In this document: positions 1 through 7,532 of the stretch, one piece after another
Layout: each line of letters opens with the position of its first letter
Position numbering within the stretch: the first letter of the stretch is position 1
Assembly (NCBI GenBank): GCA_027352645.1
Contig: DAIEIL010000129.1
Location: forward strand, 1 to 11,945
DNA from: Rhodobiaceae bacterium
Lineage (GTDB): Bacteria > Pseudomonadota > Alphaproteobacteria > Parvibaculales > Parvibaculaceae
Length of the DNA stretch: 11,945 nt
Direction of reading: 5' to 3'
Translations under genes and position numbers: made by a program
The notes under the pieces: model-generated
What the model saw: only the letters and a program-made list of their open reading frames with translations
The model's database searches: none
What the model was told of the DNA's origin: nothing

Positions 1-1319
1 CCATAGGCCGTCAGCGTCAGCGTGCGCGGGATCGGCGTCGCCGTCATGACGAGAATGTCGGTCGCAGAGCCGCCTTTCGATTGAAGCTGCAAACGCTGAT
101 GCACCCCGAAGCGGTGCTGCTCGTCGACCACCGCCAGCGCCAGCGCCCTGAAGGCGACGTCTTCCTGAAAGAGCGCATGCGTGCCGACGAGGATGTCGAT
201 CTCGCCCGTTGCCAGCGCTTGCAGAATGGCGGCGCGCCTCGTGCCTTTCTCCCGTCCGCTCAGCAGTTCAAGGCGCACGCCCGCAGCCTCGCAGAGCGGC
301 ACGAGCGAGGCATGGTGCTGGCGGGCGAGGATTTCAGTCGGCGCCATCATCGCCGCCTGAAACCCGGCCTCCACCGCGTTGAGCATGGCCAGCAGCGCCA
401 CCACCGTCTTGCCGCTGCCGACATCGCCCTGAAGCAGCCGCAACATGCGCCTGTCGGAACCCATGTCGCCTTCGATCTCGGCCAGCGCCTGCGTCTGTGC
501 GCCTGTGAGCGCGAAGGGAAGGGCGGCGAGAACCTTCTTCCGCAAATGTCCGTCGCCTTTCACGACGCGCCCCGGCAGCCGCCGCATGCGGAGCCGCACG
601 ACGCCTAGCGCCAGCTGGTTCGCCAGCAATTCGTCGAAGGCAAGTCGCGCCCGCGCGGGCGCGTCCGGTTCGAGGTCGGATGCCGATTGCGGGTGATGCG
701 CGGCGATGAGCGAGGCCCGCCACGGAGCAAATCCCCGCGTCTTCAGCCATGGCCCGTCCTGCCATTCGGGCAGTTCCGGCACGCGCTCCAGCGCCGCGCG
801 GATCGCCTTCTGCAGCGGCTTCATGGTGACGCCCGCCGTGAGCGGGTAGAGGGGTTCGAGCAGCGGCAGCGAGGACAGCTCTTCCGGCGCCACGATATAG
901 TCGGGATGCGTCATCTGCGGCTGGCCCTGGTAGAACTCCACCTTGCCGCTGACGACGCGCGTCGCGCCCTCGGGCAGGGCTTTCGCCAGATAGTCGCCAT
1001 GCACGTTGAAAAAAATGATCTGCATCTCGCCCGTCTCGTCATGCACATGCACACGATAGGGGAGCCGCTTCAGCCGCTGCGGCACATGGAGCCCGACCTG
1101 AACCTCCATGGTCGCGATTTCGCCGTCCCGCGCCTCGGCGATCTTCGGCCGGTAGCGGCGATCGACTAGACCGGTCGGGAGGTGCCAGCAAAGATCGACG
1201 ACCTTGCTCTCGCCGGGCTTGGCGCCCACGAGCTTCGCGACCAGCGTTTCGACGCGCGGGCCGATGCCGGGCAACGTCCGGGCGGGTGCGAAGAGCGGGA
1301 ACAGGACTTCCGGACGCAT
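1..1319 (-). CDS. recG: ATP-dependent DNA helicase RecG (C-terminal part outside window)
   Basis: RecG is a double-stranded DNA translocase that remodels stalled replication forks and Holliday junctions. Reading leftwards from an ATG at 1319, the frame is open for 439 codons and leaves the window. The start MRPEVLFPLFAPARTLPGIGPR is typical of alphaproteobacterial RecG, although no strong Shine-Dalgarno is visible. A wedge (OB-fold) domain lies at about residues 60-150. The SF2 motor follows, with Walker A GDVGSGKT at 298-305, the DEQH box at 399-402 and motif III TATPIPRTL from 426, which separates RecG from PriA and RecQ families. The second RecA-like lobe, roughly 250 residues, is missing only because the window ends. 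I checked the reading frame through the whole stretch and found no frameshift. It is divergent to sdhE-mfd. Family identification is very secure; the exact start is slightly less so because a GTG at 1325 is also in frame. Confidence 0.97.
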   Translation of the reverse strand, partial: MRPEVLFPLFAPARTLPGIGPRVETLVAKLVGAKPGESKVVDLCWHLPTGLVDRRYRPKIAEARDGEIATMEVQVGLHVPQRLKRLPYRVHVHDETGEMQIIFFNVHGDYLAKALPEGATRVVSGKVEFYQGQPQMTHPDYIVAPEELSSLPLLEPLYPLTAGVTMKPLQKAIRAALERVPELPEWQDGPWLKTRGFAPWRASLIAAHHPQSASDLEPDAPARARLAFDELLANQLALGVVRLRMRRLPGRVVKGDGHLRKKVLAALPFALTGAQTQALAEIEGDMGSDRRMLRLLQGDVGSGKTVVALLAMLNAVEAGFQAAMMAPTEILARQHHASLVPLCEAAGVRLELLSGREKGTRRAAILQALATGEIDILVGTHALFQEDVAFRALALAVVDEQHRFGVHQRLQLQSKGGSATDILVMTATPIPRTLTLTAY

Positions 1320-1341
1320 GGCCACGCTCAGGCCCGCATTT

Positions 1342-1360
1342 CGGGCCAAAACCGGGCCCG
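1342..1360 (-). other. Short GC hairpin in the recG leader
   Basis: Six-base arms CGGGCC (1342-1347) and GGCCCG (1355-1360) flank a 7-base loop, 22 bases upstream of the recG start codon. It would lie in the 5' leader of recG mRNA. There is no U-tract, so it is not a terminator. It could influence translation, but arms this short are common in GC-rich DNA. Confidence 0.25.
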
Positions 1361-1461
1361 GCAAGCAAATTCGGCGTGGAGGGGAGCGAGGCTCCGGAGA
1401 GAGTCGGTCATGGGCGCAGTCTATCGTCAATCGGTCGCGGGCGGGAAATATCGCAGCGGGG

Positions 1462-1491
1462 CTGACAGGAGACCCCTCGCGGGTCTATATC
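1462..1491 (+). promoter_or_regulatory. Candidate promoter for sdhE-mfd with an internal palindrome
   Basis: A -35-like CTGACA (1462-1467, five of six to consensus) is followed after 18 bases by TATATC (1486-1491, four of six). This would start transcription near 1498 and leave a leader of about 18 bases that contains the AGGA ribosome site at 1503-1506. The spacer holds the inverted repeat AGACCC (1470-1475) / GGGTCT (1481-1486) with a 5-base centre, where a repressor would block RNA polymerase. This is a hand match to sigma-70 consensus, not a scored prediction. Confidence 0.4.
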
Positions 1492-1515
1492 CCTCCCCAA
1501 ACAGGAAGCATCGAA

Positions 1516-1815
1516 ATGGCCGAAAACCCTCCGACCGATCATGAAATTCGCCTGCGGCGGCTCAAATTCCGCTCCTGGCACCGGGGCATCAAGGAGATGG
1601 ACCTCATCCTCGGCCATTTCGCCGATGAGGAGCTCGATGGCCTGGCGCCCTCCGATCTGGACGATTACGAGCGCCTGATCGAGATTGAGGACATCACCCT
1701 TTACAACTGGATCTCGGGACACGAGAAAGTGCCCGCGGAGTATGAGACGCCCGTCTTCGCCCGCATCCGCAGCGCCCAACATCTGAAGGCGGCCCTTTGG
1801 CAGCAGAACGGCTGA
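1516..1815 (+). CDS. sdhE: FAD assembly factor SdhE (succinate dehydrogenase assembly factor 2 family)
   Basis: SdhE is a small cytoplasmic protein that helps attach FAD covalently to the flavoprotein subunit of succinate dehydrogenase and, in some bacteria, fumarate reductase. The product is 99 residues, close to the usual 85-100. The diagnostic RGxxE motif is present as R23-G24-I-K-E27 within WHRGIKEMD. The later part, with the acidic run LIEIEDITLYNWISG, matches the family's second half (LLECDDPDLFNWL in E. coli). The ATG at 1516 is preceded by AGGA at 1503-1506, so it is preferred over the upstream in-frame extension to 1204, which overlaps recG and has no family similarity. The start of mfd lies at or inside its 3' end, implying co-transcription. 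The sdh genes themselves are not in the window. Confidence 0.95.
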   Translation: MAENPPTDHEIRLRRLKFRSWHRGIKEMDLILGHFADEELDGLAPSDLDDYERLIEIEDITLYNWISGHEKVPAEYETPVFARIRSAQHLKAALWQQNG

Positions 1816-1826
1816 GCGGTACCCAC

Positions 1827-4800
1827 TTGCGAGACTTGACCAGGATTGCGGCCGCTCCGGGCCGGCTGACACTCGGCGAGGCGCCGGAGGGCTTCGACGC
1901 CCTCGTGCTGGCCGACCTCGCGCGCGCGCGCGCCGAAGGCGACGCAACAGGCGTCATCCATATCGCGCGAGACGACGCGCGTCTCGCATCGACGGAGGAG
2001 GCACTCGGCTTCTTCGCGCCCGATGTCGAGATCCTCAGCTTTCCGGCATGGGACTGCCTGCCTTACGACCGCGTTTCGCCCGCGCCCGAAATTTCCAGCC
2101 GCCGCATGGCTGCGCTGTCGCGCCTCGCCAACCGCAAGGCCGACGGCAAGCCTTTCATCCTGCTGACGACGGTCAATGCCGCGCTCCAGCGCGTGCCGGA
2201 ACCCGACATGGTGCGCCGCTCCGCATGGTCCGCTCATGTCGGCAACCGCATCGACCTCGAAGCGCTGACTGCCTATCTCGCCGCCAACGGCTATGACCGC
2301 ACGGGCACAGTGCGCGAGCGCGGCGAGTTCGCAGTGCGTGGCGGCATTGTCGATATTTTCCCGCCGGGCTTCGACGCGCCGATCCGTCTCGACATGTTCG
2401 GCGACACGCTGGATTCGGTGAGAAGTTTCGATCCCGAGAGCCAGCGCACCACGGCGACGCTGCGCGGGCTCGATCTGGTGCCCGCGAACGAGATCCATCT
2501 CGACGCAGAGGTCATCCGCCATTTCCGCGCCACCTATGTCGCGACATTCGGTCCGGCCACGGACCGCGACCCGCTCTATGAGGCCGTGAGCGAAGGCCGC
2601 AAGCATCAGGGCATGGAGCATTGGCTTCCGCTCTTCCATGACAAGATCGTCACGATCTTCGACTATCTGCCTGACGCGCTGGTGGCCTTGGACGGGCTCG
2701 CCGAAGAGTCGAAGGCAGGCCGCCTCGAACTCATCCGCGATTACTACGAAGCCCGCGTCGCCGCCCGCGAGGTGAAGGCGATCGAGGCGAGTATCTACAA
2801 GCCGCTGAAGCCGGAAGCACTCTACCTGACGGAGGATGACTGGCAGGCGGTTCTGGACGGCCAGCGTGCGGTTCGCGCGTTCACGGCCTTTTCCGCACCG
2901 GACAGCGAGCGCAATGTCGTCAATCTCGGCGGCAAGCAGGGGCGCAGCTTCGCGCCGGAGCGCGCGCAGGATGGCGTCAACATCTTCGAGGTCCTTGGCG
3001 GGCACATTGCCGGGCTCCGCAAGGCGGGCAAGCGCATTGCCATCGCAAGCTGGAGCGAGGGCGCGCGCGACCGCCTTTCTCATGTGCTGGGAGACCACGG
3101 CCTCAAGCATATTGCGCTCGCGGAGAGCTGGGCCGATGTAAACGCTGTTAACAAAGCGACGGTTTCACTAATTGTTCTCGGTCTCGAAGCCGGTTTCGAG
3201 ACCGCCGACCTCGCGCTCATCAGCGAACAGGACGTGCTGGGCGACCGCCTGATCCGCCAGCGCCGCAAGAAGCGGGCGGAGAACTTCCTGCGTGAAGCGT
3301 CGAGCCTTTCGCCGGGCGATCTCGTCGTCCATGTCGATCACGGCATCGGCCGCTTCGAGGGGCTTCAGACGATCGAGGTCAACGGAGCGCCGCATGACTG
3401 CCTGCTGCTGATCTATCATGGCGGCGACAAGCTCTATCTGCCGGTCGAGAATATCGAACTTCTCTCCCGCTATGGCTCGGACGAGGCGAGCGCGCAGCTC
3501 GACCGGCTGGGCGGCACCGGCTGGCAGGCGCGCAAGGCGAAACTCAAGAGCCGCATCCGCGAGATGGCGGGTGAGCTCATCAAGATCGCCGCCGCGCGTG
3601 AACTCAAGACCGCGCCCGTCATGGAGCCGCAGCCGGGCCTTTACGACGAGTTCTGCGCCCGCTTCCCGTTCCAGGAAACGGAAGATCAGGAACAGGCGAT
3701 CGAGGCGGTTCTCGAAGACCTCGGGCGGGGCCGTCCGATGGATCGGCTGGTCTGCGGCGATGTCGGCTTCGGCAAGACCGAAGTGGCGCTGCGCACGGCC
3801 TTTGTCGCAGCCATGGCGGGCTATCAGGTCGCCGTCGTCGTGCCGACGACGCTGCTCGCACGCCAGCACTACAAGACGTTCTCCACGCGCTTCCAGGGCC
3901 TGCCGCTCAAGATCCGCCAGATGTCGCGCCTCGTGCCCACAAAGGACATGTCCGAGACGAAGGCCGGTCTCGCCAGCGGCGATATCGACATCGTTGTCGG
4001 CACTCATGCATTGCTCGGAAAAGCGATCAAGTTCAGGAATCTGGGCCTGATGATCGTCGATGAAGAACAGCATTTTGGTGTCGGCCACAAGGAACGCCTG
4101 AAGCAGATGCGCGCCGAAGTGCATGTGCTGACGCTGACCGCGACGCCGATCCCGCGCACGCTGCAGCTTGCTCTGTCGGGCGTGCGCGAACTCTCGATCA
4201 TCGCGACGCCGCCGGTGGACCGCCTCGCGGTCCGCACCTATGTCTCGCCCTTCGATCCGGTCGTCATTCGCGAGGCGCTGCTGCGCGAACATTATCGCGG
4301 CGGTCAGAGCTTCTATGTCGTGCCGCGCATCACCGATCTCGCCGATGCGCAGGAATATCTCGCCAATTACGTGCCTGAGGTGAAGACCATCACCGCGCAT
4401 GGCCAGATGGCGGCGGGCGAAATCGAAGACAAGATGAACGCCTTTTATGACGGCAAGTATGACGTGCTTGTCTCGACCACCATCGTCGAATCCGGCCTCG
4501 ATATTCCAACCGCCAATACGCTCGTCGTCCACCGCGCCGACATGTTCGGCCTCGCGCAGCTTTACCAGATCCGCGGCCGCGTCGGCCGCTCCAAGGCCCG
4601 CGCCTATGCCTATCTCACCGTCGCGCCGAACCGCACCATGACGCCTGCCGCCGAGAAGCGCCTGCGTGTGCTGCAGTCTCTCGACTCTCTCGGTGCCGGC
4701 TTCACGCTGGCAAGTCACGATCTCGATATTCGCGGCGCGGGAAACCTGTTGGGCGACGAACAGTCCGGCCACATCAAGGAAGTCGGCTACGAGCTCTATC

Positions 4801-5327
4801 AGGAAATGCTGGAGGAGGCGGTCGCCGCACTTCGCGGCGGGGGTTCCGCTGAGGACGAGGAGGGCCAGTGGTCGCCGCAGATCAATGTCGGCACCGCGGT
4901 CCTCATCCCGGAGAACTATGTGCCAGACCTCGACGCGCGCATGGCGCTTTATCGTCGTCTCTCCGATGTCGAGACGCGGGCGGAGATCGACGGTTTTGCG
5001 GCGGAGCTCATCGACCGCTTCGGCAAGCTGCCTGAGGAAGTCGAATTCCTGCTCAAGATCGTCGAGATCAAAGGCCTTTGCCGCGTCGCTAATGTCGAGC
5101 GGATCGAGGCGGGGCCGAAGGGCGTCGTCATATCGCTGCGCGGCAACACCTTCCCGAATCCGGGCGCGCTGGTCGAACTCATCAATGACGAGCGCGGCAA
5201 TGCAAAGCTTCGGCCAGACCACAAGCTTTTCTTCAAGCGCGATTGGGAGACGCCTGCCGAGCGCCTTGCCGGCACGTATCGCCTGATGAAAACGCTGGCA
5301 GGTATGGTGCCCGCAAAGGCCGCCTGA
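1827..5327 (+). CDS. mfd: Transcription-repair coupling factor Mfd
   Basis: Mfd recognises RNA polymerase stalled at DNA lesions, pushes it off with an ATP-driven translocase and recruits UvrA for excision repair. The product is about 1,166 residues, normal for the family. In order it shows a UvrB-like N-terminal module with the VRERGEFAVRGGIVDIFPPG segment near 160-180, and an RNA-polymerase-interacting (CarD/TRCF-type) domain from about 494. The RecG-like SF2 motor follows, with Walker A GDVGFGKT at 644-651, DEEQ at 745-748, TATPIPRTL at 771-779 and motif VI QIRGRVGRS at 914-922. A C-terminal TRCF domain lies at about 1015-1150. No in-frame ATG exists near the start, so a TTG is probable: 1797 (inside sdhE), 1827 or 1836. 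I chose 1827 because it leaves the usual short lead before LTLGEAPEGFDALVLADL and has GAGCGG upstream. It is probably translationally coupled to sdhE. Confidence 0.96.
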   Translation: MRDLTRIAAAPGRLTLGEAPEGFDALVLADLARARAEGDATGVIHIARDDARLASTEEALGFFAPDVEILSFPAWDCLPYDRVSPAPEISSRRMAALSRLANRKADGKPFILLTTVNAALQRVPEPDMVRRSAWSAHVGNRIDLEALTAYLAANGYDRTGTVRERGEFAVRGGIVDIFPPGFDAPIRLDMFGDTLDSVRSFDPESQRTTATLRGLDLVPANEIHLDAEVIRHFRATYVATFGPATDRDPLYEAVSEGRKHQGMEHWLPLFHDKIVTIFDYLPDALVALDGLAEESKAGRLELIRDYYEARVAAREVKAIEASIYKPLKPEALYLTEDDWQAVLDGQRAVRAFTAFSAPDSERNVVNLGGKQGRSFAPERAQDGVNIFEVLGGHIAGLRKAGKRIAIASWSEGARDRLSHVLGDHGLKHIALAESWADVNAVNKATVSLIVLGLEAGFETADLALISEQDVLGDRLIRQRRKKRAENFLREASSLSPGDLVVHVDHGIGRFEGLQTIEVNGAPHDCLLLIYHGGDKLYLPVENIELLSRYGSDEASAQLDRLGGTGWQARKAKLKSRIREMAGELIKIAAARELKTAPVMEPQPGLYDEFCARFPFQETEDQEQAIEAVLEDLGRGRPMDRLVCGDVGFGKTEVALRTAFVAAMAGYQVAVVVPTTLLARQHYKTFSTRFQGLPLKIRQMSRLVPTKDMSETKAGLASGDIDIVVGTHALLGKAIKFRNLGLMIVDEEQHFGVGHKERLKQMRAEVHVLTLTATPIPRTLQLALSGVRELSIIATPPVDRLAVRTYVSPFDPVVIREALLREHYRGGQSFYVVPRITDLADAQEYLANYVPEVKTITAHGQMAAGEIEDKMNAFYDGKYDVLVSTTIVESGLDIPTANTLVVHRADMFGLAQLYQIRGRVGRSKARAYAYLTVAPNRTMTPAAEKRLRVLQSLDSLGAGFTLASHDLDIRGAGNLLGDEQSGHIKEVGYELYQEMLEEAVAALRGGGSAEDEEGQWSPQINVGTAVLIPENYVPDLDARMALYRRLSDVETRAEIDGFAAELIDRFGKLPEEVEFLLKIVEIKGLCRVANVERIEAGPKGVVISLRGNTFPNPGALVELINDERGNAKLRPDHKLFFKRDWETPAERLAGTYRLMKTLAGMVPAKAA

Positions 5328-5357
5328 CCGCTCGCGCGGCGCTCACGCAAACGCGAT

Positions 5358-5387
5358 TTGTTGTGATGGACCAGCCTCTGCGATACT
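5358..5387 (+). promoter_or_regulatory. Weak candidate promoter for msrPQ
   Basis: TTGTTG (5358-5363) and GATACT (5382-5387), separated by 18 bases, lie upstream of the strong AAAGGAG ribosome site (5394-5400) of msrP. The match to sigma-70 is only partial (three and four of six). Read-through from mfd is possible because no hairpin-plus-T-tract terminator is visible in the 81-bp gap. Confidence 0.25.
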
Positions 5388-5408
5388 CCACGCAAAGGAG
5401 CATCGCAC

Positions 5409-6341
5409 ATGCTGATCGGAAAGAAGTCCGACATCGCCTCTTCGGAGATCACACCAAAATCGCTATGGCTCGACAGGCGCCGTTTCCTAACGGGCGCTGC
5501 GGCACTTGGAATTGGAGTCGCTTTTCCGCGCCAGAACGCAAATGCAGCCACGCTGAAATTCACGAAAAGCCCGCTCTCGACAAAAGGCGAAGTGCTGACA
5601 CCGCTCAAGGACGTGACGGGCTACAATAATTTCTACGAGTTCGGCACCGACAAGAGCGATACGGCGGCCTACGCCGGCGCAATGAAGACACGGCCCTGGA
5701 CGGTCGAGATTTCGGGCGAAGTAAAAAAGCCCATGACGCTCGGAATCGAAGACATACTGAAGCTCGCGCCGATCGAGGAGCGCATCTATCGCCATCGCTG
5801 CGTCGAGGCCTGGTCCATGGTGGTGCCGTGGAACGGCTTTTCTCTTTCCGCGCTCATCAATCGCGTCGAGCCCACGTCGAAAGCGAAATTCGTCGAGTTC
5901 ACGAGCCTCGCCGACAGCAAAACCATGCCGGGCCTTCTGTTTCCCTATGTCGACTGGCCCTATCGCGAGGGGCTGCGCATGGACGAGGCGATGCATCCGC
6001 TGACGACGCTCGCCGTCGGGCTTTATGGCGAGACGCTGGAGAACCAGAACGGCGCGCCGCTGCGCCTCGTGGTGCCTTGGAAATATGGCTTCAAAGGCGC
6101 GAAGTCGATCGTCCGTATACGCTTTCTGGAACACCAGCCCGCCACCGCATGGAACACGGCCAATCCGAGCGAGTTCGGCTTCTATTCCAACGTCAATCCG
6201 GAGGTTGATCACCCGCGCTGGACGCAGGCGAAGGAGCGTCGTATCGGCGATTTCTTCCGGCGCCCCACGCTCATGTTCAACGGCTATGGCGATCAGGTGG
6301 CAAGTTTCTACCGGGGCATGGACCTCAGGACATTCTTTTGA
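5409..6341 (+). CDS. msrP: Periplasmic protein-methionine-sulfoxide reductase catalytic subunit MsrP (YedY)
   Basis: MsrP is a molybdopterin enzyme that reduces methionine sulfoxide in oxidised envelope proteins, taking electrons from MsrQ. The 310-residue product begins with a Tat signal: R23-R24-R25-F-L-T-G is followed by a hydrophobic stretch to about 40 and a likely cleavage after A44-N-A46. The 22-residue lead before the twin arginines resembles the family's long N-region. C131 in RHRCVEAWSM is the expected molybdenum ligand, followed by VPWNGF. Further conserved blocks are YVDWPYREGLRMDEAMHPL and the NQNGAPLRLVVPWKYGFKGAKSI segment. The ATG has AAAGGAG eight bases upstream, the best ribosome site in the window. 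The stop overlaps the msrQ start by four bases. Identification is secure; nothing is missing. Confidence 0.97.
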   Translation: MLIGKKSDIASSEITPKSLWLDRRRFLTGAAALGIGVAFPRQNANAATLKFTKSPLSTKGEVLTPLKDVTGYNNFYEFGTDKSDTAAYAGAMKTRPWTVEISGEVKKPMTLGIEDILKLAPIEERIYRHRCVEAWSMVVPWNGFSLSALINRVEPTSKAKFVEFTSLADSKTMPGLLFPYVDWPYREGLRMDEAMHPLTTLAVGLYGETLENQNGAPLRLVVPWKYGFKGAKSIVRIRFLEHQPATAWNTANPSEFGFYSNVNPEVDHPRWTQAKERRIGDFFRRPTLMFNGYGDQVASFYRGMDLRTFF

Positions 6342-6976
6342 TCGTGACAGAACGAAATCGCCGCATTCTCTGGCTCATAATCTTCATCGGCTGCATGCTG
6401 CCCGCCGCCGATCTCTTGCGACGTCTCTTCACGGGCGATCTCGGCGCCGATCCCGTCGAAACCCTGATCCGCACCACCGGCGACTGGGCGATCAAGCTGC
6501 TCGTCGCAGGGCTTTTGCTCACGCCGCTGACTCGCATTGCCAGGAACCCGCTGCCCGTCCGCTTCCGACGGTTGATCGGGCTCTATGCCTTCTTCTATGT
6601 CTGCATCCACCTGACGCTTTATCTTTCCGTGGATCAGGGCTTCGATCTTCATGCCATCGTGAAGGATATTCTGAAACGGCCCTATATCACCTTCGGCATG
6701 ATGGCGTTCCTGCTGCTCCTGCCGCTGGCAATCACCTCGACAAGGAAGATGGTCGCGCGGCTGGGGCCGAAACGCTGGCGACAGCTTCACCGCGCTGTCT
6801 ATGTCGCCGCAAGCTTCGGCGTCATCCACTACTACTTGCTGGTGAAAGCCGACATCACATGGCCGTTGATCTACGGCACAATCCTCGCGGCGGCGCTTGG
6901 CTGGCGGCTTTGGAATTCGCTTACCCTGAGCGCCTTGCAGGACACAGGCCGTCTTTCATCTGGCTGCAAACCATAA
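6338..6976 (+). CDS. msrQ: Heme-binding membrane subunit MsrQ (YedZ)
   Basis: MsrQ is an inner-membrane b-type cytochrome that passes electrons from the quinone pool or a flavin reductase to MsrP. The 212-residue product has about six hydrophobic spans (roughly 10-27, 50-67, 79-98, 116-134, 151-170 and 177-193). Family landmarks are GADPVETLIRTTGDWAIK and RFRRLIGLYAFFYVCIHLTLYL. H91, H151 and H164 line up with the conserved heme-ligand histidines of E. coli YedZ as I recall them. The likely start is the TTG at 6338, which overlaps the msrP stop as TTGA and has AGGA at 6327-6330. A GTG at 6344 is the alternative but sits farther from that site. The overlap implies translational coupling and matched production of the two subunits. 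Confidence 0.96.
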   Translation: MIVTERNRRILWLIIFIGCMLPAADLLRRLFTGDLGADPVETLIRTTGDWAIKLLVAGLLLTPLTRIARNPLPVRFRRLIGLYAFFYVCIHLTLYLSVDQGFDLHAIVKDILKRPYITFGMMAFLLLLPLAITSTRKMVARLGPKRWRQLHRAVYVAASFGVIHYYLLVKADITWPLIYGTILAAALGWRLWNSLTLSALQDTGRLSSGCKP

Positions 6977-7047
6977 AATTTTCCTTTTCATGCCGTGCGC
7001 TGATTAATAACCTCATCCGAGGCCAACTGGCCTTCATTGGGGGGATT

Positions 7048-7473
7048 ATGAAATTATCGAAATGGCTGGCGGGCACCTTGTGCCTCGCGCAGATGGCTTG
7101 TGCGGCGCATCCTGAGTCGATTGCGGCGGCGCCTGTGGACGAAAGCCAGTATTCCAGCTGGGATTGCAACAAGCTTTTGAGTGAACGCACACAGGTCGCG
7201 AGCAGGGCACGCAGCGTTGCCAAGGATCAGCAGGAGACGGCCGAGAACGATCAGACGCTGATCGCCGCTGGCCTCCTTCTGACATGGCCGGCGCTTTTCG
7301 CTGTTGCACTCACTGGCAATGATGAAAAGGAATACGCCAGCCTCAAAGGGCAATATGAGGCAATCGATCACGTGGAGCGGACCAAGAGCTGCCCGCTGCC
7401 TGCCTCGGCCAACGAACCGCTTTATGTCGCACCGAAGCCGGTTGAATCGAAGCTGAAACCCGGACACGCGTGA
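7048..7473 (+). CDS. Small exported protein of unknown function, possible lipoprotein
   Basis: I do not recognise a named family, though small proteins of this layout are common in alphaproteobacteria. The 141-residue product starts with a signal peptide (MKLSKWLAGTLCLAQMACAA). C18 could be lipidated, but the box QMAC is a poor lipobox, so ordinary signal peptidase cleavage near residue 20 is equally possible. The mature part has a charged helix (about 41-68) with SERTQVASRARSVAKDQQE, a hydrophobic segment (about 71-88, LIAAGLLLTWPALFAVAL) with a central proline, and a second charged helix (about 92-113). C40 and C115 flank the whole and could form a disulfide. The tail is proline- and lysine-rich. 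A GGGGGGA stretch directly upstream can serve as ribosome site. It lies 71 bp after msrQ and ends at a strong terminator, so it may share the msrPQ transcript. Function unknown; coding status is well supported. Confidence 0.85.
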   Translation: MKLSKWLAGTLCLAQMACAAHPESIAAAPVDESQYSSWDCNKLLSERTQVASRARSVAKDQQETAENDQTLIAAGLLLTWPALFAVALTGNDEKEYASLKGQYEAIDHVERTKSCPLPASANEPLYVAPKPVESKLKPGHA

Positions 7474-7480
7474 ATGGAAA

Positions 7481-7513
7481 ACGGCGCGGCGAATACCGCC
7501 GCGCCGTATTTTT
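7481..7513. terminator. Bidirectional rho-independent terminator
   Basis: A perfect 11-bp GC-rich stem has its left arm ACGGCGCGGCG at 7481-7491 and its right arm at 7497-7507, with a 5-base loop AATAC. It is followed by ATTTTT on the plus strand and by TTTT on the minus strand. It lies between two convergent genes, 8 bp after the exported-protein stop and 20 bp from the end of the DsbA-like gene, so it can terminate both transcripts. Confidence 0.9.
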
Positions 7514-7532
7514 CACTCCCGCGACGCTGTAG

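Noticed and set aside
1..1319. Suspected frameshift in recG
   Set aside because: Recounting positions from the start codon through Walker A to the left edge gave one continuous frame; the first impression came from misplacing the start by one base.
1328..1411. 27-residue minus-strand ORF just upstream of recG (MTDSLRSLAPLHAEF...)
   Set aside because: It is out of frame with recG, has no clear ribosome site and no known counterpart. At this length it is expected by chance.
1204..1515. In-frame upstream extension of sdhE to a 203-residue protein
   Set aside because: The extra part overlaps recG on the opposite strand, has no family similarity and would replace a start with a good ribosome site at 1516.
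1701..3110. 469-codon minus-strand frame over the mfd N-terminal region
   Set aside because: A shadow of mfd codon bias, with no recognisable family or ribosome site. It also overlaps sdhE.
3168..5222. 684-codon open frame on the minus strand, antisense to mfd
   Set aside because: It mirrors the codon phase of mfd, a common artefact in GC-rich genes. The translation is rich in D, R and H without any domain, and mfd on the other strand is unmistakable.
5487..6212. 241-codon minus-strand frame opposite msrP
   Set aside because: It is a shadow of msrP, whose Tat signal, catalytic Cys and partner gene are all on the plus strand.
7101..7104. Firm lipoprotein call for the protein at 7048-7473
   Set aside because: The only candidate cysteine (C18) has Q at -3 and M at -2, which does not fit the lipobox well, so lipidation is mentioned only as a possibility.
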